64,000 bases of DNA. It comes from Hypomyces perniciosus. Taxonomy: Eukaryota; Ascomycota; Sordariomycetes; Hypocreales; Hypocreaceae. The stretch's first letter is position 1; each line of letters opens with the position of its first letter. The stretch covers positions 481,501 through 545,500 of the forward strand of contig SPDT01000013.1 of assembly GCA_008477525.1 (NCBI GenBank). Direction: 5' to 3'. This document shows positions 23,130-34,891 of this stretch, piece by piece. The notes below the pieces were generated by a model that worked only from the letters and a program-made list of their open reading frames with translations, did no database searches and was not told where the DNA came from. The position numbers and the translations under genes are program-made.

Positions 23130-23889
23130 GATTTTTTTTTTTGCCGAGTTGGGTGTTTTTCGAATGGGAGTCCGAGTATTGCCCAAGTCTTGTTGAATTG
23201 GTGATATTGTAGTTCAAGTGTAAACACCGAGGACAGTTCTTCTTGAATGGCAAAGATAGAGGAAACAATCATCAGATCTTAGGGGAAGCCATGCTGGGTA
23301 TATATAGATATCTGGATAAAATAGAGAGTTAGCACAAGACATCACTAGCACGGAGTAGTATAGTGAGTCAACGCCGAATGTGGGTGGTTTCGGACTAGGT
23401 GATCTCGGTTTGACATGCCGTCGGCCTTAACGCACATGGCACATATGTATGTACTATTTTTGTAATCAAATCAGGATTCCCAACCCGGTTTCTTCTGCCC
23501 GGCAGGATTGAGGCTTGTTCACCACCTCGTTTGCCTCGTTTTAGCCGTGAATAGGAGGAAATCAATAGCGTGAAGCCGAAGTAATTGGTTGGATGCCAGC
23601 TACAAGGCCCACTTGAAACGCCCAACATAGACAGAGTATTTACCATACTTGGGTAATAATAGTAAGTGCTCCGTAGCGCTGTGGTAATAATAAGCCATCT
23701 TACAAATCAAAGCCGGGATATATAATCCGAAGCCGAAGCCGAGTCTCTCTACCTTTTGACTTAAGCTTAAGCCGAGCATGTCGGCATGTCAGCACGTCGG
23801 TCATTCTTCTTCACAGCTCGGTTCGAAAATTCCGAACCCTATCTACGGATTACTTTCGTTTCCGAGGCGATATTGCGTGCAAATTATAC
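23130..23889. other. Divergent intergenic region upstream of the Zn2Cys6 gene
   Basis: Contains the T11/A11 run at 23132-23142 and a stretch with repeated gccgaagccg/cttaagcttaagcc words at about 23718-23775, which may be a simple promoter repeat. No gene is supported. Confidence 0.45.
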
Positions 23890-26331
23890 GTGATTAGATC
23901 AATGCAAGCTATGGCCGCGTCTTCAGCCCGTGTGCCGTTTCTACTCCGGAGGCCGAACGGTCGACCTCAGGCGTGCGATCCGTGCCGAATCCGAAAGGTT
24001 GCGTGCGACCACGGCCAACCAGTCTGCAGGCGCTGCATTAAGAGAAATCAGGAGAACGAATGCGTCTATATAATTGCTAACACCCGCAAGCCAATCGCTG
24101 GAAGGTCGTTGTTGCGACGTCTTGACTCATCCAACTTGACCGAGGAGAGTCCGTCTGCTCCGGGTCCGGCACTAACATCCTCCCGATATGACCCTCCACT
24201 ACAGATAGGGCCCTCCGGGGGGTTAGTTCATATAGAGTCATCAATAGCATCAACCCGCGTTTCTCCCTTTGCACGGTCGGTGGATCGAGCCGAGATCGGT
24301 CCGCCTATTACTCAAGATGCTATATCTTCTAGGGTGAGCCCGGCGGTACAATTATCATCGGATCGGGCGTCGACCCCGGTAGACCCTGTATCTGGCTATC
24401 TCGGCTTCACTAGCCACTCCTCGATCTTTGAAGAGACGAAAAGCAGTCTCTCGCTTTTACAAGGGTTCCAAGCCTGGCTACCCCAACCAACACACGGCAG
24501 ACAAAAACAGTGGATGGACGAACTCCCCGATAAACTCCTACGCTCGCCAACACGGGAAATTTGCCTGGTCATACTTCGTGGCGTACCTGCACCAAACATA
24601 GCTGGTATCAAACACTGCAAATCCCCACGACATCTTGATGGCTGGATACGAGAGGCTGGCCGGCGGGTCCTTTCAACCCTACATGAGAGGTTTGGAGACT
24701 ACTTGGGTAATTGCCGTGTTGACTCGCAACTCCTGGAGATAGCGAGCTTCTTGAGTCGCAACACGACCAAGCCATTCCTGGAGAATGACCCCAATCCGGA
24801 CAGGTGGATCGGCCAGTTTACAGGAGACAACTTGAGATGGGAGTCCATCGGATTTCTCTTCGTTTTCCCCGATCTCTGCTACAACGAAAACGCTGGCTTG
24901 GACAGTAGCAGGTTTAAGAAAGAATGGCCTGAAGTCTCTCGGCTTTGTCTTGGCCTTTGTATAGACTTGACCTGGCGATTCTCATCTGCGAATACTTTAC
25001 TGGCCCAACTCGCCTCCAGGCAGACTATCTTGGAATCACTACATGCAGGCGACGCCAGTAAGTAACTTCGCCTACCCATTGATCTCATATAATGTAGATA
25101 CTGGATCGGATATTTGGGCAGGTGTCAGTTAGGTTGAGGCTAATGGCTAAAACAGGCCTCTCGTCCTGGAGGACCGGAGCAGAAGCAGTAGCCTTGGCGA
25201 CATTCTTAGGCATGCATACGGAGTCAAACCCACCATCATATCAGCCAACATTGGCGTCTGAATCCCGGCGGATGCTCTTTGCCCGAATTTTCATCGTAGA
25301 CAAGGTAACCGTATTGTTTACTGGACGACCGCCATGCCTTGGACATCGGTATACATCAACACCGCCGCCTCTTGATCTTCGAGATGAGGACTTGATGGCG
25401 GACGAAGAAACGATTAGACGGGCTGTAGAATCCCTGGATGAAAGGGGCTGGAATACCAGTGGCGGCTTATACGCGTCTACAATTGCCCGCGCGAGGTTCA
25501 TGTTTGCACTTATACGGGATGAATTGGTCGAGATTGCACTCGGCAATGAGAAGCAAGTTGTGGTCGAGAACTTACTGTGAGTGTGGCCCATGACGGCCGG
25601 TGAACCCCTAATTCCTGAACAAGAGACTGACAACAGTAACTACCTAGGAATCTGAAATTCAGGCAGCTTGAAACCGTCAAGGAATTCCCTCAATCCTTGA
25701 GCTACAACCCCGAAGAGCTAGGGAGCCCCGATGTGGACATTGATGCTGTCTATGCTAGACTCTTGGTTCAACTCGAGCATCTGCAGAACCTTTTCCTTGT
25801 CGAGCGCCTCCTCTTGAGACGCGGCGAGTTGGACGAGGGCAACCTGTTGGTAACCAGCTTCCAGCTAGTCTCATTGACTCTGCTCTTCTGGATCCACAAG
25901 GATCGACTTGTAAACGCGAGAAATAGTTTCGAGTGGCTGGTGAGTATTTCCGAACATGTCTTTCCCAATCTTTATGACTTACCATAGCTCGCCAGGTCAT
26001 GGCCTATGCGACTCCCGGTGGCGGGATCCTATGCATGGAGTTGCTCAACCCGACCTTCAAGGGCAGCCATCCCAAGAATCCTGAGATAACACGGTCGAGT
26101 ATCATACGAAAGTTGAGTCTCCTTATTGGGTTTCTTGACTGGATCGACCCTTCCGGACCCAACGGCGACTTGTGTGTGACCTCCAGTGCCATAATCCAAC
26201 ATGTCCTGGATCATGTCCTCAACGCAACCACTGAGGATAATAGCTGGCCACCCCACGCCCTAGACGATATGCAGCTGGACTTTAATTTTGAACTCTTCGA
26301 CACGTTTGAGTGGCTCCGACCGGGCGGTTAA
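23890..26331 (+). CDS. Zn2Cys6 fungal transcription factor
   Basis: Four exons with introns at 25058-25128, 25577-25647 and 25940-25995; 747 aa. The binuclear zinc cluster is at residues 29-58 with spacing C-X2-C-X6-C-X6-C-X2-C-X8-C, beginning CDPCRIRKVAC, as in Gal4-type DNA-binding domains. The middle has a fungal_trans-like helical region (DNLRWESIGFLFVFPDLCY, then SRRMLFARIFIVDKVTVLFTGRPPCL), typical of this class. For intron 1 the acceptor at 25128, not the CAG seven bases earlier, is needed: the earlier one gives an immediate stop. Alternative in-frame starts are at 23902 and 23911. Targets unknown; the downstream HNH gene is a same-strand neighbour, no more than that. Confidence 0.9.
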
Positions 26332-26921
26332 ATTCTTGGAAGGGCGATCATGGATGGTTGCCCGTAAAAAGTTGAGGTTCCCAGGCGGTTTGAGAGCTTA
26401 GGCAAAGTTCTCTCTTGCCCCTTATCGTCAAGGTTTACCGAGTTGAAAGTTTCGCTGATAAGTGTTTGTGGCGCCATTAACTTAGACTCAGGGGTGAAGA
26501 TGCATGTACGACTTGGATGGCCATAGACTTGAGTACCTACGAGGTCATGAAGAAATTATTAGCAATTATAGCAGAATAGCGCAGACAAGGAGGTACCTGC
26601 TAGGCACCAAAGTATTTTGCTTTCAAGACTATTATTGCGGAAAAATCTGTTCGTCCATCTGGTTGCCAGCTGTCTGCCGGCTGTTTAAGTTAAAGTTGAT
26701 CGGGGCGTCAACAACCTACTTACCAGCTGGCGGCAACAAAGAAAACAAAATTTGTTTTGAAAATTTTGTGAATCCCTACTTAACACACCAGACATGCTAG
26801 GGCTTTCTTTCAGAACTTTTCCCTCCCACCTACAATTCATCATCCGCCGCACCCACCACCCTCGCTCCACGAACCGATTTACTATCTGTCACATACATCA
26901 CTGCCGCCATTCCGCTGCACA
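26332..26921. promoter_or_regulatory. Upstream region of the HNH gene
   Basis: Non-coding. The last 60 bp before the start (ctcgctccacgaaccgattt onward) are partly repeated in front of the truncated copy near 29060-29126. Confidence 0.45.
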
Positions 26922-28540
26922 ATGCCTATCCCTAAACTCAGTCATAAGCAACGGTCCAAGCTGCAAGGTCTATTGAAGAAGTTCGAAAAGGGTGAAACCA
27001 GACGCCCAGGCCCCATCGATACCAAAAGTTTAGAAGCGTTTCTCTCTAATGCACCTGAACATGTCTACCCCCAAGACCTTGTACCCCTAAATGAGCTCGA
27101 GGAACGCCTCGCACATATCAACGACATCCAGTCGTTTATTCGGGGGTCCAACCATTATAATGACGATTGGTGCTTCAAAGCCGTAGAGCTATCCATGCTC
27201 ATGGTCGTGCCGCTGGATAGGCTGAGACACATTGGCGAAATGATACGAGAAGAGTTTGATGCAAAAGACCTGGTTGAACGTCTTCGCAGAATCAGTGGAC
27301 TGGTGGACCAGTGTAAGTTCCAGCAAACCTAGAAACCTTACGGAGTAATAACTAACATCAGCAGTTCTTTTTGTTTCAAATATCAAGGAACTGGGGAAAG
27401 CTGGAGACAGGCCTCGAGCCAAAGGGGCAATGGCCCAAAGTGAGGTGCAGGGCGGCATGACAGAAAGCAGCCTCAAGCGTAAAGAGAGCGATGCCATAGA
27501 GACGTCGTCCAAGAGGAGTAAACGATCAAAGCAGACAGGAGACAAGGGTAGGGTCAAAGATTTCAGCAAGAGTCTTTCAGCTTACTCACACACAGACGCA
27601 GATTCCAATGCCACTACGGAACCTCTGAAGAAGGACAAAACCTCGAGAAACAAGGCCCAGAGGGACATTGTGAGTAACTCAACAAAACGAACCTACCCGA
27701 CTTGAACTGAAAATCTAACCTTCTGCTTGACAGTGTCTTGAACGAGATGAACATGTTTGTATCATCACTGGAACACCATATCCTCAAGTGTGTCATATCG
27801 TGCCGTTCAGTTTCAACTCATCAGAGTCAAATTTGGCAAGAACAAGAGAAACGATACGAGCTTGTGCGGTTTGGTACAAGCGCAGCGACTTGGCAGAACT
27901 CGAAACGCTCCTAATGCCCAAACTGGGATGCTCGGATCAATCTTGGAACATGCTATCCCTGAGCTCAATGCTTCACACCTGGTGGGGACTTGGACTTTTT
28001 GCATTCAAGTGCCTTGGAATTACCGCAGGAGAGCAGAAATGGACAGTCAGGCTCCAATTCCGCTGGATGGTACGATCCAAGGAGAATCCAACGCGGAGAA
28101 TGGAAGCCGATGATGCCCGTACATTCGTTGGCACCGGCATTGAACCAACGGACAGCAACCTCCGAGTTTTCACCCAGTCGGGGCGGAGAGTCATGTCGGG
28201 AGACGTTTTTGAGATCCAGATGGATGAAGAATCGGCTGTCAAGATGAAATGGATGATAGACCTACAATGGTCGCTCATCGTTATTGCCGCGATGTCTGGT
28301 GCCGCAGAATCGCCAGAACTATTGGATGATGAGCCAGACGATGGTGGGTTCGGCCAAGCACTTGAGAGTTTGAACCATTGGGACGAAACATACCCCGAAA
28401 ACCCCAGAACATCGATTGAACGATGGTTGGACCAGTTGCCCGCACATCCCTCTGCTCTGGAACAACTACGCCGCCCCAACATCAATGCCGACGAATTACG
28501 AATGCGGCACGGCAATGTACCTCGCCCACCGGGTCCATAG
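26922..28540 (+). CDS. Fungal HNH-nuclease-domain protein
   Basis: Three exons (introns 27313-27364 and 27670-27733), 500 aa. The N-terminal 130 residues are helical, beginning KQRSKLQGLLKKFEKGETRR. A Lys/Ser-rich linker (SSLKRKESDAIETSSKRSKR) could act as a nuclear signal. Exon 3 opens with CLERDEHVCIITGTPYPQVC and then HIVPF, the start of an HNH fold: His253 in CHIVPF, Asn304 in SWNML and His313 in MLHTWW form the H-N-H set, and the arrangement is that of fungal HNH_2-type proteins. Nuclease activity is inferred only. The C-terminal 100 residues are acidic, then Pro-rich. The family is often multi-copy in fungi, and a decayed partial copy lies 0.6 kb downstream. Confidence 0.85.
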
Positions 28541-28954
28541 GATGGACGCAAGGGAGAAGGGAAGAAGAAGACCGAGACACGACAGGACGATGAACAGAAG
28601 ATACGGACCGCCGTCGCCCCGACTACTCTTGCCGCCAATCCCGGCCGTACTCTTCTGTCACCTAAAAAGTCCGAAAATATTCTATTCCGACAATAGAGTA
28701 TGGAGTATTTTGAGATGTTTCTTCTGAGCTTGTTACATGTAATGCTTTGGTCTCATTGGGATGGATTTTCAGATTCTGTTCTTGAAGAGGGATACCATCA
28801 GTGGGTGTTGAATGTTATTGACGTTATTTCTGGCGTGGGGGGGACTTGAAGGAAGATAATCGTAATACTGATTCCTAAGTTGAGCTCTAGTTAGTTTGGT
28901 GCGTTTTCTTTGATCAATGGACATTGTACGATGGTTGGCAAAACCTTGCTATAG
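28541..28954. other. 3' flank of the HNH gene
   Basis: Non-coding; frames around 28560-28727 overlap the HNH stop in other phases and are basic low-complexity shadows. Confidence 0.4.
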
Positions 28955-29050
28955 GGTGCTATGTTTGATGTGATGACTTAACATTCTTGTGATTGATGCG
29001 TGAAGTTTACCACATATAAATAATAGATGCGGATCTAGCCGTTCTATTCC
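28955..29050. repeat. Copy 1 of a diverged direct duplication
   Basis: The words ctatgtttgatgtgatga, ttcttgtgattg and gatgcggatctagccgttct occur in this order. They recur in the same order and strand at 29595-29762 with small changes and a longer spacing. Copy 1 runs directly into the truncated HNH-like pseudogene. Confidence 0.6.
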
Positions 29051-29310
29051 TGAATCACTGCCATCCTCGCTCTAACGAACTGATTCATCAACTTTCGTAT
29101 CACTACCATTCTGATTCTGGCCAACAATGCGTGTCCCTATACTCAGTCGAAAACAACGCTCCAAGTTGCAAGGCCTGCTGAGGAAATTCGAAAATGGTGA
29201 GACAAGACGCCTCAGATAGATGGAACGAAAAGACTCGATCAACGTCTTGCGTATGTTCATCACATATACATCTTTATTCGGGGACCTGTCAATAAATTCG
29301 TCTCTGATTA
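29040..29310 (+). pseudogene. Truncated, decayed copy of the HNH gene 5' end
   Basis: An ATG at 29127 opens 30 codons that align residue by residue with the start of the HNH gene: here SRKQRSKLQGLLRKFENGET, there SHKQRSKLQGLLKKFEKGET. The frame then stops at TAG 29217-29219. Homology resumes after a deletion: cttgcgtatgttcatcacat followed by tttattcgggg matches the parent around 27105-27150 (LAHINDIQSFIRG). Some 5' flank is also shared. The zinc/HNH part is absent and AT-rich DNA follows. It is a gene relic; substitutions include changes other than C-to-T, so RIP alone does not explain it. Confidence 0.85.
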
Positions 29311-29594
29311 CTACAAATTACTCTCATCGCTATAGATAGTTCTCATCTAGATAGTATCTAGCTATAACATAACAGTAAAAGCTCCTAATACTCTATTAAT
29401 TAACCGCCTATTAGGGTATCTACCTTATATGTCTCTTGCGGTCTCTTATTTTGTCGCCCACTTGGTTCCCTTGGCCAATAACATGGTTACTAAATATCTA
29501 ATATGAATTTGTCGCATAACATAGAAGACCAACTAATTATCTTACATGCAGAGCGTAAGCTTGCATTTTGCTGGATACTGGTCTGATAGAGTTA

Positions 29595-29770
29595 CTATGT
29601 TTGGCGTGATTCTTGTGATTGCCCCTGACTACCATGCTGCTCACCCTCGCGTTAAATAATAAACAGGCCATATTACCAGTGGACTGGGGCAGCCTCTCAC
29701 ATACCCATAAAGTTCACAAACCGCAATTTAAAACAAGAGATGCTGATCTAGCCGTTCTACAATCACACCT
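29595..29770. repeat. Copy 2 of the diverged direct duplication
   Basis: Matches 28955-29050: ctatgtttggcgtgattctt, gtgatt, and gatgctgatctagccgttct. It stops just before the 3' end of the minus-strand GNAT gene, and no HNH-like coding sequence follows it. Confidence 0.55.
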
Positions 29771-29823
29771 TATTCTATTGGGTATATGTTGAATACACAA
29801 AGCACAATCCTCCCGCTAACGAC

Positions 29824-30537
29824 CTAAGCATTTGGCTGTCGAACCATACATACACTTTCGGCATCGGACGGCCCACCCCATTTTGAAAAATCAACAACGA
29901 CCTTTTCGACCTCGCGGAAGCCGTGTTTTTCGTACAATGGCAGGCCTTCAGCGCTGGCCTCGAGATACGTCTCAAGGCCCAGTCGGTCAGCCTCTTCGGT
30001 CCCCCACCTAAGCAACATGGCACCAGCACCTCGTCGCTGGTGCTCTGGGTCTGTGATGAGAAGCTTAAGGTCTAGAACAGTGGGGGGCAAAGGGGGCACA
30101 TGGTTAGTCTTGTTGCTCCTCGTCTATAGTAGTGGCTAGGCCGTTCAAGAACACTTACAGAGGTGCGGTTTGCCCTGGAACCTGTCCTGCCATTTCTTCA
30201 TCATACAACCGAAGAAGAGCTCACATGCCTCCGGATTTGTCCCCGGACCCCACTTCTCGGGCGGAAGGGAAGACTCTCCCTCCCAGATATACCACTTAGC
30301 AATGGCGATGGTGCTCTCCCCCCCTTTTGTGGCAAGATCCGTATCAACGACTTTCATCCATCGACTTGCTGGGATGCTATGCAGCTTCTCCACCATGTCA
30401 GCGATACGCGAGGCGTCATCCTCCGGGGGGCCAGGGTAGATGACTACAGAGACGGGGTCGGGACCAAAAGCCTTGTTTTCAATAGCGAGAGACCGGGCTG
30501 CGTCAGCCTCGGAGGCCGGGATGACTTTCAGGGGCAT
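29824..30537 (-). CDS. GNAT-family N-acetyltransferase
   Basis: Two exons, one intron at 30072-30158; 208 aa. The N-terminal part (MPLKVIPASEADAARSLAIE) is the usual first strand and helix of fungal GNATs. The acetyl-CoA signature is at the start of exon 2: LLITDPEHQRRGAGAMLLRW, with the Q-R-R-G-A-G pyrophosphate loop. It is followed by LETYLEASAEGLPLYEKHGF, the conserved C-terminal strand and helix. The splice restores KPHLYLKLLITDP. Substrate unknown; no signal peptide, so cytosolic or nuclear. I chose the ATG at 30537; an in-frame ATG six codons upstream exists. Confidence 0.88.
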
Positions 30538-31607
30538 GGTGAAATGAAGACTCAAGCTTGGACAACATCTAGTTTAGTAGATGGAGAAGATACGAAAGTC
30601 GACCTCGAACAAAATGCGAGGCGTTTATAAGAGTCACAGAAGCTTGGCAAGGAGCACGAATAGGGCAAGGTTCGGAGACGGAGGTTAAGGACTCCGCTTT
30701 GAAGTCGGCGAGCCCGTTCTGGAAAGTCGGGGGCCAGTCGGAGGTCCGTTGAGGCTGTGCGGTTGAGGAACCGGATTCCCAAATGGACAGTCGGGAACTG
30801 TCAAAGTTGACATTATGAACCTCATACTCCGTACACGTGTATACGAACTACACTGTCTTCTCTAGTTTCGGCACCTGTTTGAACACTAGCACATATTAGT
30901 ACATTCTTACGACGGTCCCAATAGTTTCACCTCGTCTTTACACGCAACGCGCTGGGCCAGATCTCGTGTTGCATGGGCCTCCGGAGATTTCCGCAAGGTC
31001 ATTGAAACAGAGTTCATAAGTAAGCATGACGTAAACTAAGACCGGCGGCTTACAGCGGCATCGAAAAGGTTTAAAGCTCTCGTATCTAATGGATTGCTGG
31101 TGATGCCGGGGAATTTTGAGGCCCACCCTTTGCCTACCTAGGTAGGACGTAAATACCGAGACTGAATAGGTCAGCCAAGCTGCCAGATACCAGCACCTAC
31201 TATGCATGGATTACTAGTCAACTGCTAGGAGTAGTAGTCGGCTCGCTTGGCCGCCCTGTTTTTGGGCTAAATATCCTTGGAAGATAGATATTACTAGCTG
31301 CATGCTAGCACTAGTGTCAGAAGAATTAACCCATGAAAATCGAGCGACTTTTCTCTTTAGCAATGCAAGATTCGTACGCGTATTACTATTCATATTATTC
31401 ACGGGTCAGGTGACTCCGTTACTAAGGGAACTAACCGTTGGCGCTAGTCCCGATTTGTCAACCCATGGGCGGAATTTTTCTGCATCGTCACTCGGCTTTG
31501 CATCGCAGTCGACTTCGTCATTGACAAAGCCCAAACTCTTCTCGTCCTCCTATCGGACCCCCACTGCTTCGTGCTCGCCGCCTCCTTTTGCCCGACATAC
31601 CGCAGCC
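30538..31607. promoter_or_regulatory. Divergent intergenic region of the GNAT gene and TIM17
   Basis: About 1.07 kb without a supported gene. A TACTCCGTA word followed by CACGTG lies at 30825-30838. A palindromic ctacctaggtag is at 31134-31145. Confidence 0.45.
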
Positions 31608-32155
31608 ATGGATCACGGACGCGATCCCTGTCCCTGGGTCATCCTCAATGACTTTGGTGGCGCCTTTGCCATGGGCGTGAGTCCTCCTCCCCTCCGGCTT
31701 CACTCTGCGCATTCCAAGTCCCAACCGCAGGCCTTTGCTGACTCAATGAACCGCCATAGGCCATCGGAGGAACCATCTGGCACGGCATCAAGGGCTTCCG
31801 AAACTCCCCCTACGGCGAGCGCCGCATCGGTGCCATCACCGCCGTCAAGATGCGCGCCCCCGTCCTCGGCGGCAACTTCGGTGTCTGGGGCGGCCTCTTC
31901 TCGACATTTGACTGCGCCGTCAAGGGCATCCGCAAGAAGGAAGACCCCTACAATGCCATCATTGCTGGCTTCTTCACCGGCGGCTCGCTCGCCTTCCGAG
32001 GCGGTGTCAAGGCTGCGCGAAACAACGCCATTGGCTGCGCTGTCCTGCTGGCCGTCATTGAGGGTGTCGGTATTGCTTTCTCCAAGATGATGGCTGGAAC
32101 TACGAGGCTTGAGCTTCCCCAGCCGCCGCCAAACACCGAGGCTCAGGCTATGTGA
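31608..32155 (+). CDS. TIM17: TIM17, subunit of the mitochondrial TIM23 presequence translocase
   Basis: Two exons, one intron at 31677-31759; 154 aa, the family length. It starts [20 protein letters not shown], then [20 protein letters not shown] across the splice, followed by [20 protein letters not shown] and [17 protein letters not shown]: the four-helix Tim17/22/23 fold with GxxxG motifs. The N-terminal DPCPW motif and acidic residues are the Tim17 hallmark used in voltage-sensitive gating of import. It sits in the inner mitochondrial membrane. Frames in other phases across this gene are shadows. Confidence 0.97.
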
Positions 32156-32689
32156 ATGAATTACCCGGGACGATGATGAATGAATCGCGATATTTTTTTT
32201 GACGCCTCTCAACTCTACCTCTTTTTATGTCTTTCCTCTATTCTTGTTCTTGTGTGTTTTTTATGAACGACTTTACCTCTCTCTGTGTTGGCTCTATTCT
32301 GAAGGAGAACACGAGATAAAAGAATTACCAACCGCACAAACAAGAACATGGGGACGAAAAAATAAAGCCGACATTTACGGATAATCTACAATCGCATCGC
32401 GCTGGCGTTTTCCACGAATTATAGACAGGGAATTCAGGGGCAGGCTGGGTATTGGACTGCGATTTGGGAAGAAGTTGTGGTGAGGAGGAGGACCTGATGC
32501 TTGTCGAGGAGCCTGTGGTTGGGGATCACATGTACGAATACAAAAACGCTGACTGGGCGCGAAACAAGTCGTCCGTGTATAGTTGGAAAATAGGCCGAAG
32601 AGGCCAGCTCACACTCTAATCCCGGACAAAAACGGAAGAAACGAATTAGAAAAAGATCTTGGTCTGATATCTATCAACTCTTTATGTGC
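32156..32689. other. Tail-to-tail intergenic region
   Basis: Shared 3' flank of TIM17 and the asparaginase gene, with T-rich runs after 32190 as expected of 3' UTRs. Nothing else seen. Confidence 0.45.
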
Positions 32690-34168
32690 TCAGATTCCGT
32701 CCGAAGAACCATTTGACCAGATGCTCATCACAGCGCTCCCATCATTGTCAATCCATGCCCGATACATGCCTCCGCAATTATAGTCCATCAAGATCTCAGA
32801 TCTAGTGTCGACAATATTTCCCTCCGGGTCCCGCACAATGACGGACTCGATACCAATCATGCCGCCTTCGCCTTCTCCTGTCCGCTTCCACCGGTCTCCC
32901 GCGCTCTTTTGCAGCTCACCTCCGGAGCCGGTGACGTGATTCAATGCCTTTGCGCCAGACTCTGGTTTCCATCTTGCCATCGCGGCGACTGTCCGCACGG
33001 CATTGATCCTGATGAATGAGTCACCATTACCCGTCCCGGAGACGGCAATGGATCTCGTGGTTGTAAGACCACGGCTTTGCCACTCATTGGCATCAAGAGG
33101 AGAATACATCCATGGAGTTGGGAGACAGTCGGCGAACAACCCCTGAAGCGGACCCGTGAAGCTGATCCCCGGCTCAACCCCATTCACAGCATTTGCAAGT
33201 CTCTCCCACGCTGTCTTCCTGCTTGTGGGGTCTCCCTCCTCAGCCCACTCCTCGGCCCAGAAGCCAGCTCCCACGACGGGGGTATCGCCAATCCGCCCCG
33301 TCAGCTTATTCGTCATGCCACCCGTGCTCGTTGCCGCGCATACCACACCATTCTCATCCAATGCCACCGCTCCGACCGTTCCTTGAGGGAGATACTCCTC
33401 CGCGTCCCAAGTCCCCATGCTATGGCCTGCCTTCTCACGCTCCAAGGCTCGGACATGCTCATCCCAGCGCTGCTGTGTGAAGAAGTACCCCGGAGCAACC
33501 ATCTCAAGACCATACTGCTGCGCTAATTTCTCTGCCGCCACGCCATGGATCTGCGTATGTCCCTGCGCAGATGGCACATCAACATCCACACCCCCCTCGC
33601 TTACACTACTACTACTACTACTACTACCCGTAGACGTTGCAAAACCCCTGGGCGCGAGATCTTGCTCCCCGTGCTCAAGCATCATCCGCGCAAGCAAGAT
33701 GGGGTTGCGAACACGCCGCAGGCCCATGACGCCCACGCCACGCTTTTTAAAGCCCCGGGAGACCATCACGGACGCTTCGAGCTCGTTTATGCCGTCACGG
33801 GTGAAGACGGCGCCGTGGCCGCTGTTGAAGAGGGGGTTGTCTTCGAGTTGCAGGACGGCATGGGTGGCGACGTCGAGGGCAGAGGGCCTAGTGTACGCGT
33901 AGTCTGACGGTGATTTTTGCGTCTTTGAAATTGGAGTTTGAGTGGAGTTCATGTAGTCGTTTGTATTGGAGACCTGGGTTTTGTTAGAGAGTGATTTTCA
34001 TAATCGTGGCTTCCAGAGACGTACGATAGATAGGAGGGCATTGCGATAGGCTTGGTACTTCTCTGGAGGATAGTCCTTGCGAATGATATTGCCCGCCCCG
34101 CCGTGAATGATCAGGCGAGGCTTGAACTTCACTGCGGAGGTAGGGAGGCTCTGCTTTTCATACTCCAT
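32690..34168 (-). CDS. Threonine-type (Ntn) asparaginase / glycosylasparaginase-family protein
   Basis: Two exons, one intron at 33974-34024; 475 aa. The N-terminus has the family opening PRLIIHGGAGNI. The middle has NPLFNSGHGAVFTRDGINEL EASVMV. The autocleavage site is LPQGTVGAVALDENG, with Thr247 as the predicted N-terminal nucleophile after self-processing. GGMTNKLTGRIGDTPVVGAG follows as the substrate-binding segment, and the end is IDNDGSAVMSIWS. The family hydrolyses L-asparagine or beta-aspartyl peptides; the exact substrate is not readable. An insertion near residue 165 carries a poly-Ser run from a (TAG)n/(ACT)n repeat at about 33604-33625. No signal peptide, so cytosolic. Confidence 0.9.
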
Positions 34169-34891
34169 GTTTGATTCGGTATGGTAGGCGGTAGTGACTG
34201 AAGCCGTAAGATAGCGATCTAAGCTACCATGTAGAAGTGAAGATACGATATTTCTATATTTCCAGGATTGTGGCTGACTGAGTTTGAGTCTAGATGGAAT
34301 ATGACAGCCGTTCAGGTTCGTGATGAGGGATGAAGCATATACGAAGCATGTACGATGTATCACCAACCCCTGCCACAGACCATGGCTGGGGTTAGGGTTA
34401 TTCAGCTAAAGGCTTACATGCTCAAGGTTCCATCTCAACAACAACTACAACGATTCAACTGGGTTGTTTTGATAAAACCATTCGATGCGCTCGAGTCAGC
34501 AAACTGATGCCCCTTCCCCTCTTTCCAATACATGCAATCAGGCTGAATATTAAGACACTGGACAACTCGTCCCATTCCATAGATGATGCAGCAGCCTCAA
34601 ACGGGCCAAAAACGAATAATTATTCAAAGAAGCGCAAAATCCCCAAAGGGAATCAAAACTCGCCAGCCGATAGAGGACCCTTCGCACTATTGTTTAGGGC
34701 GAAAGGATCTAGAGAACTCCTTCGCTCCGAAAAGCAACCTAGCATCTAAATAAGAATCCGTTGACCTGCTCCCGCTTTTTGCTGAAAATCAAGTGACGCC
34801 AATGCTTTGCTGCCTAGATTTTGCTACCCGTTCAGAACCCTTTACCATTGTTCATTCGCTATCCCGTTGCCAGGGTCCTATTTCGAGAGCC
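34169..34891. other. Upstream region of the asparaginase gene
   Basis: It lies between the asparaginase start and the bZIP stop, both on the minus strand. A telomere-like word ggggttagggtt is at 34388-34399. No gene is supported; small frames have no bias. Confidence 0.45.

Noticed and set aside
23890..30537. A secondary-metabolite cluster around the Zn2Cys6 factor, HNH and GNAT genes.
   Set aside because: No polyketide synthase, NRPS, terpene cyclase, P450 or transporter is present nearby.
31302..32090. 262-codon plus-strand frame across TIM17.
   Set aside because: It is out of frame with TIM17 over the conserved part and runs through its intron; Ala/Ser/Pro-rich shadow.
33077..33907. Several plus-strand frames opposite the asparaginase gene.
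   Set aside because: The minus strand carries the conserved threonine-asparaginase motifs over the same bases.
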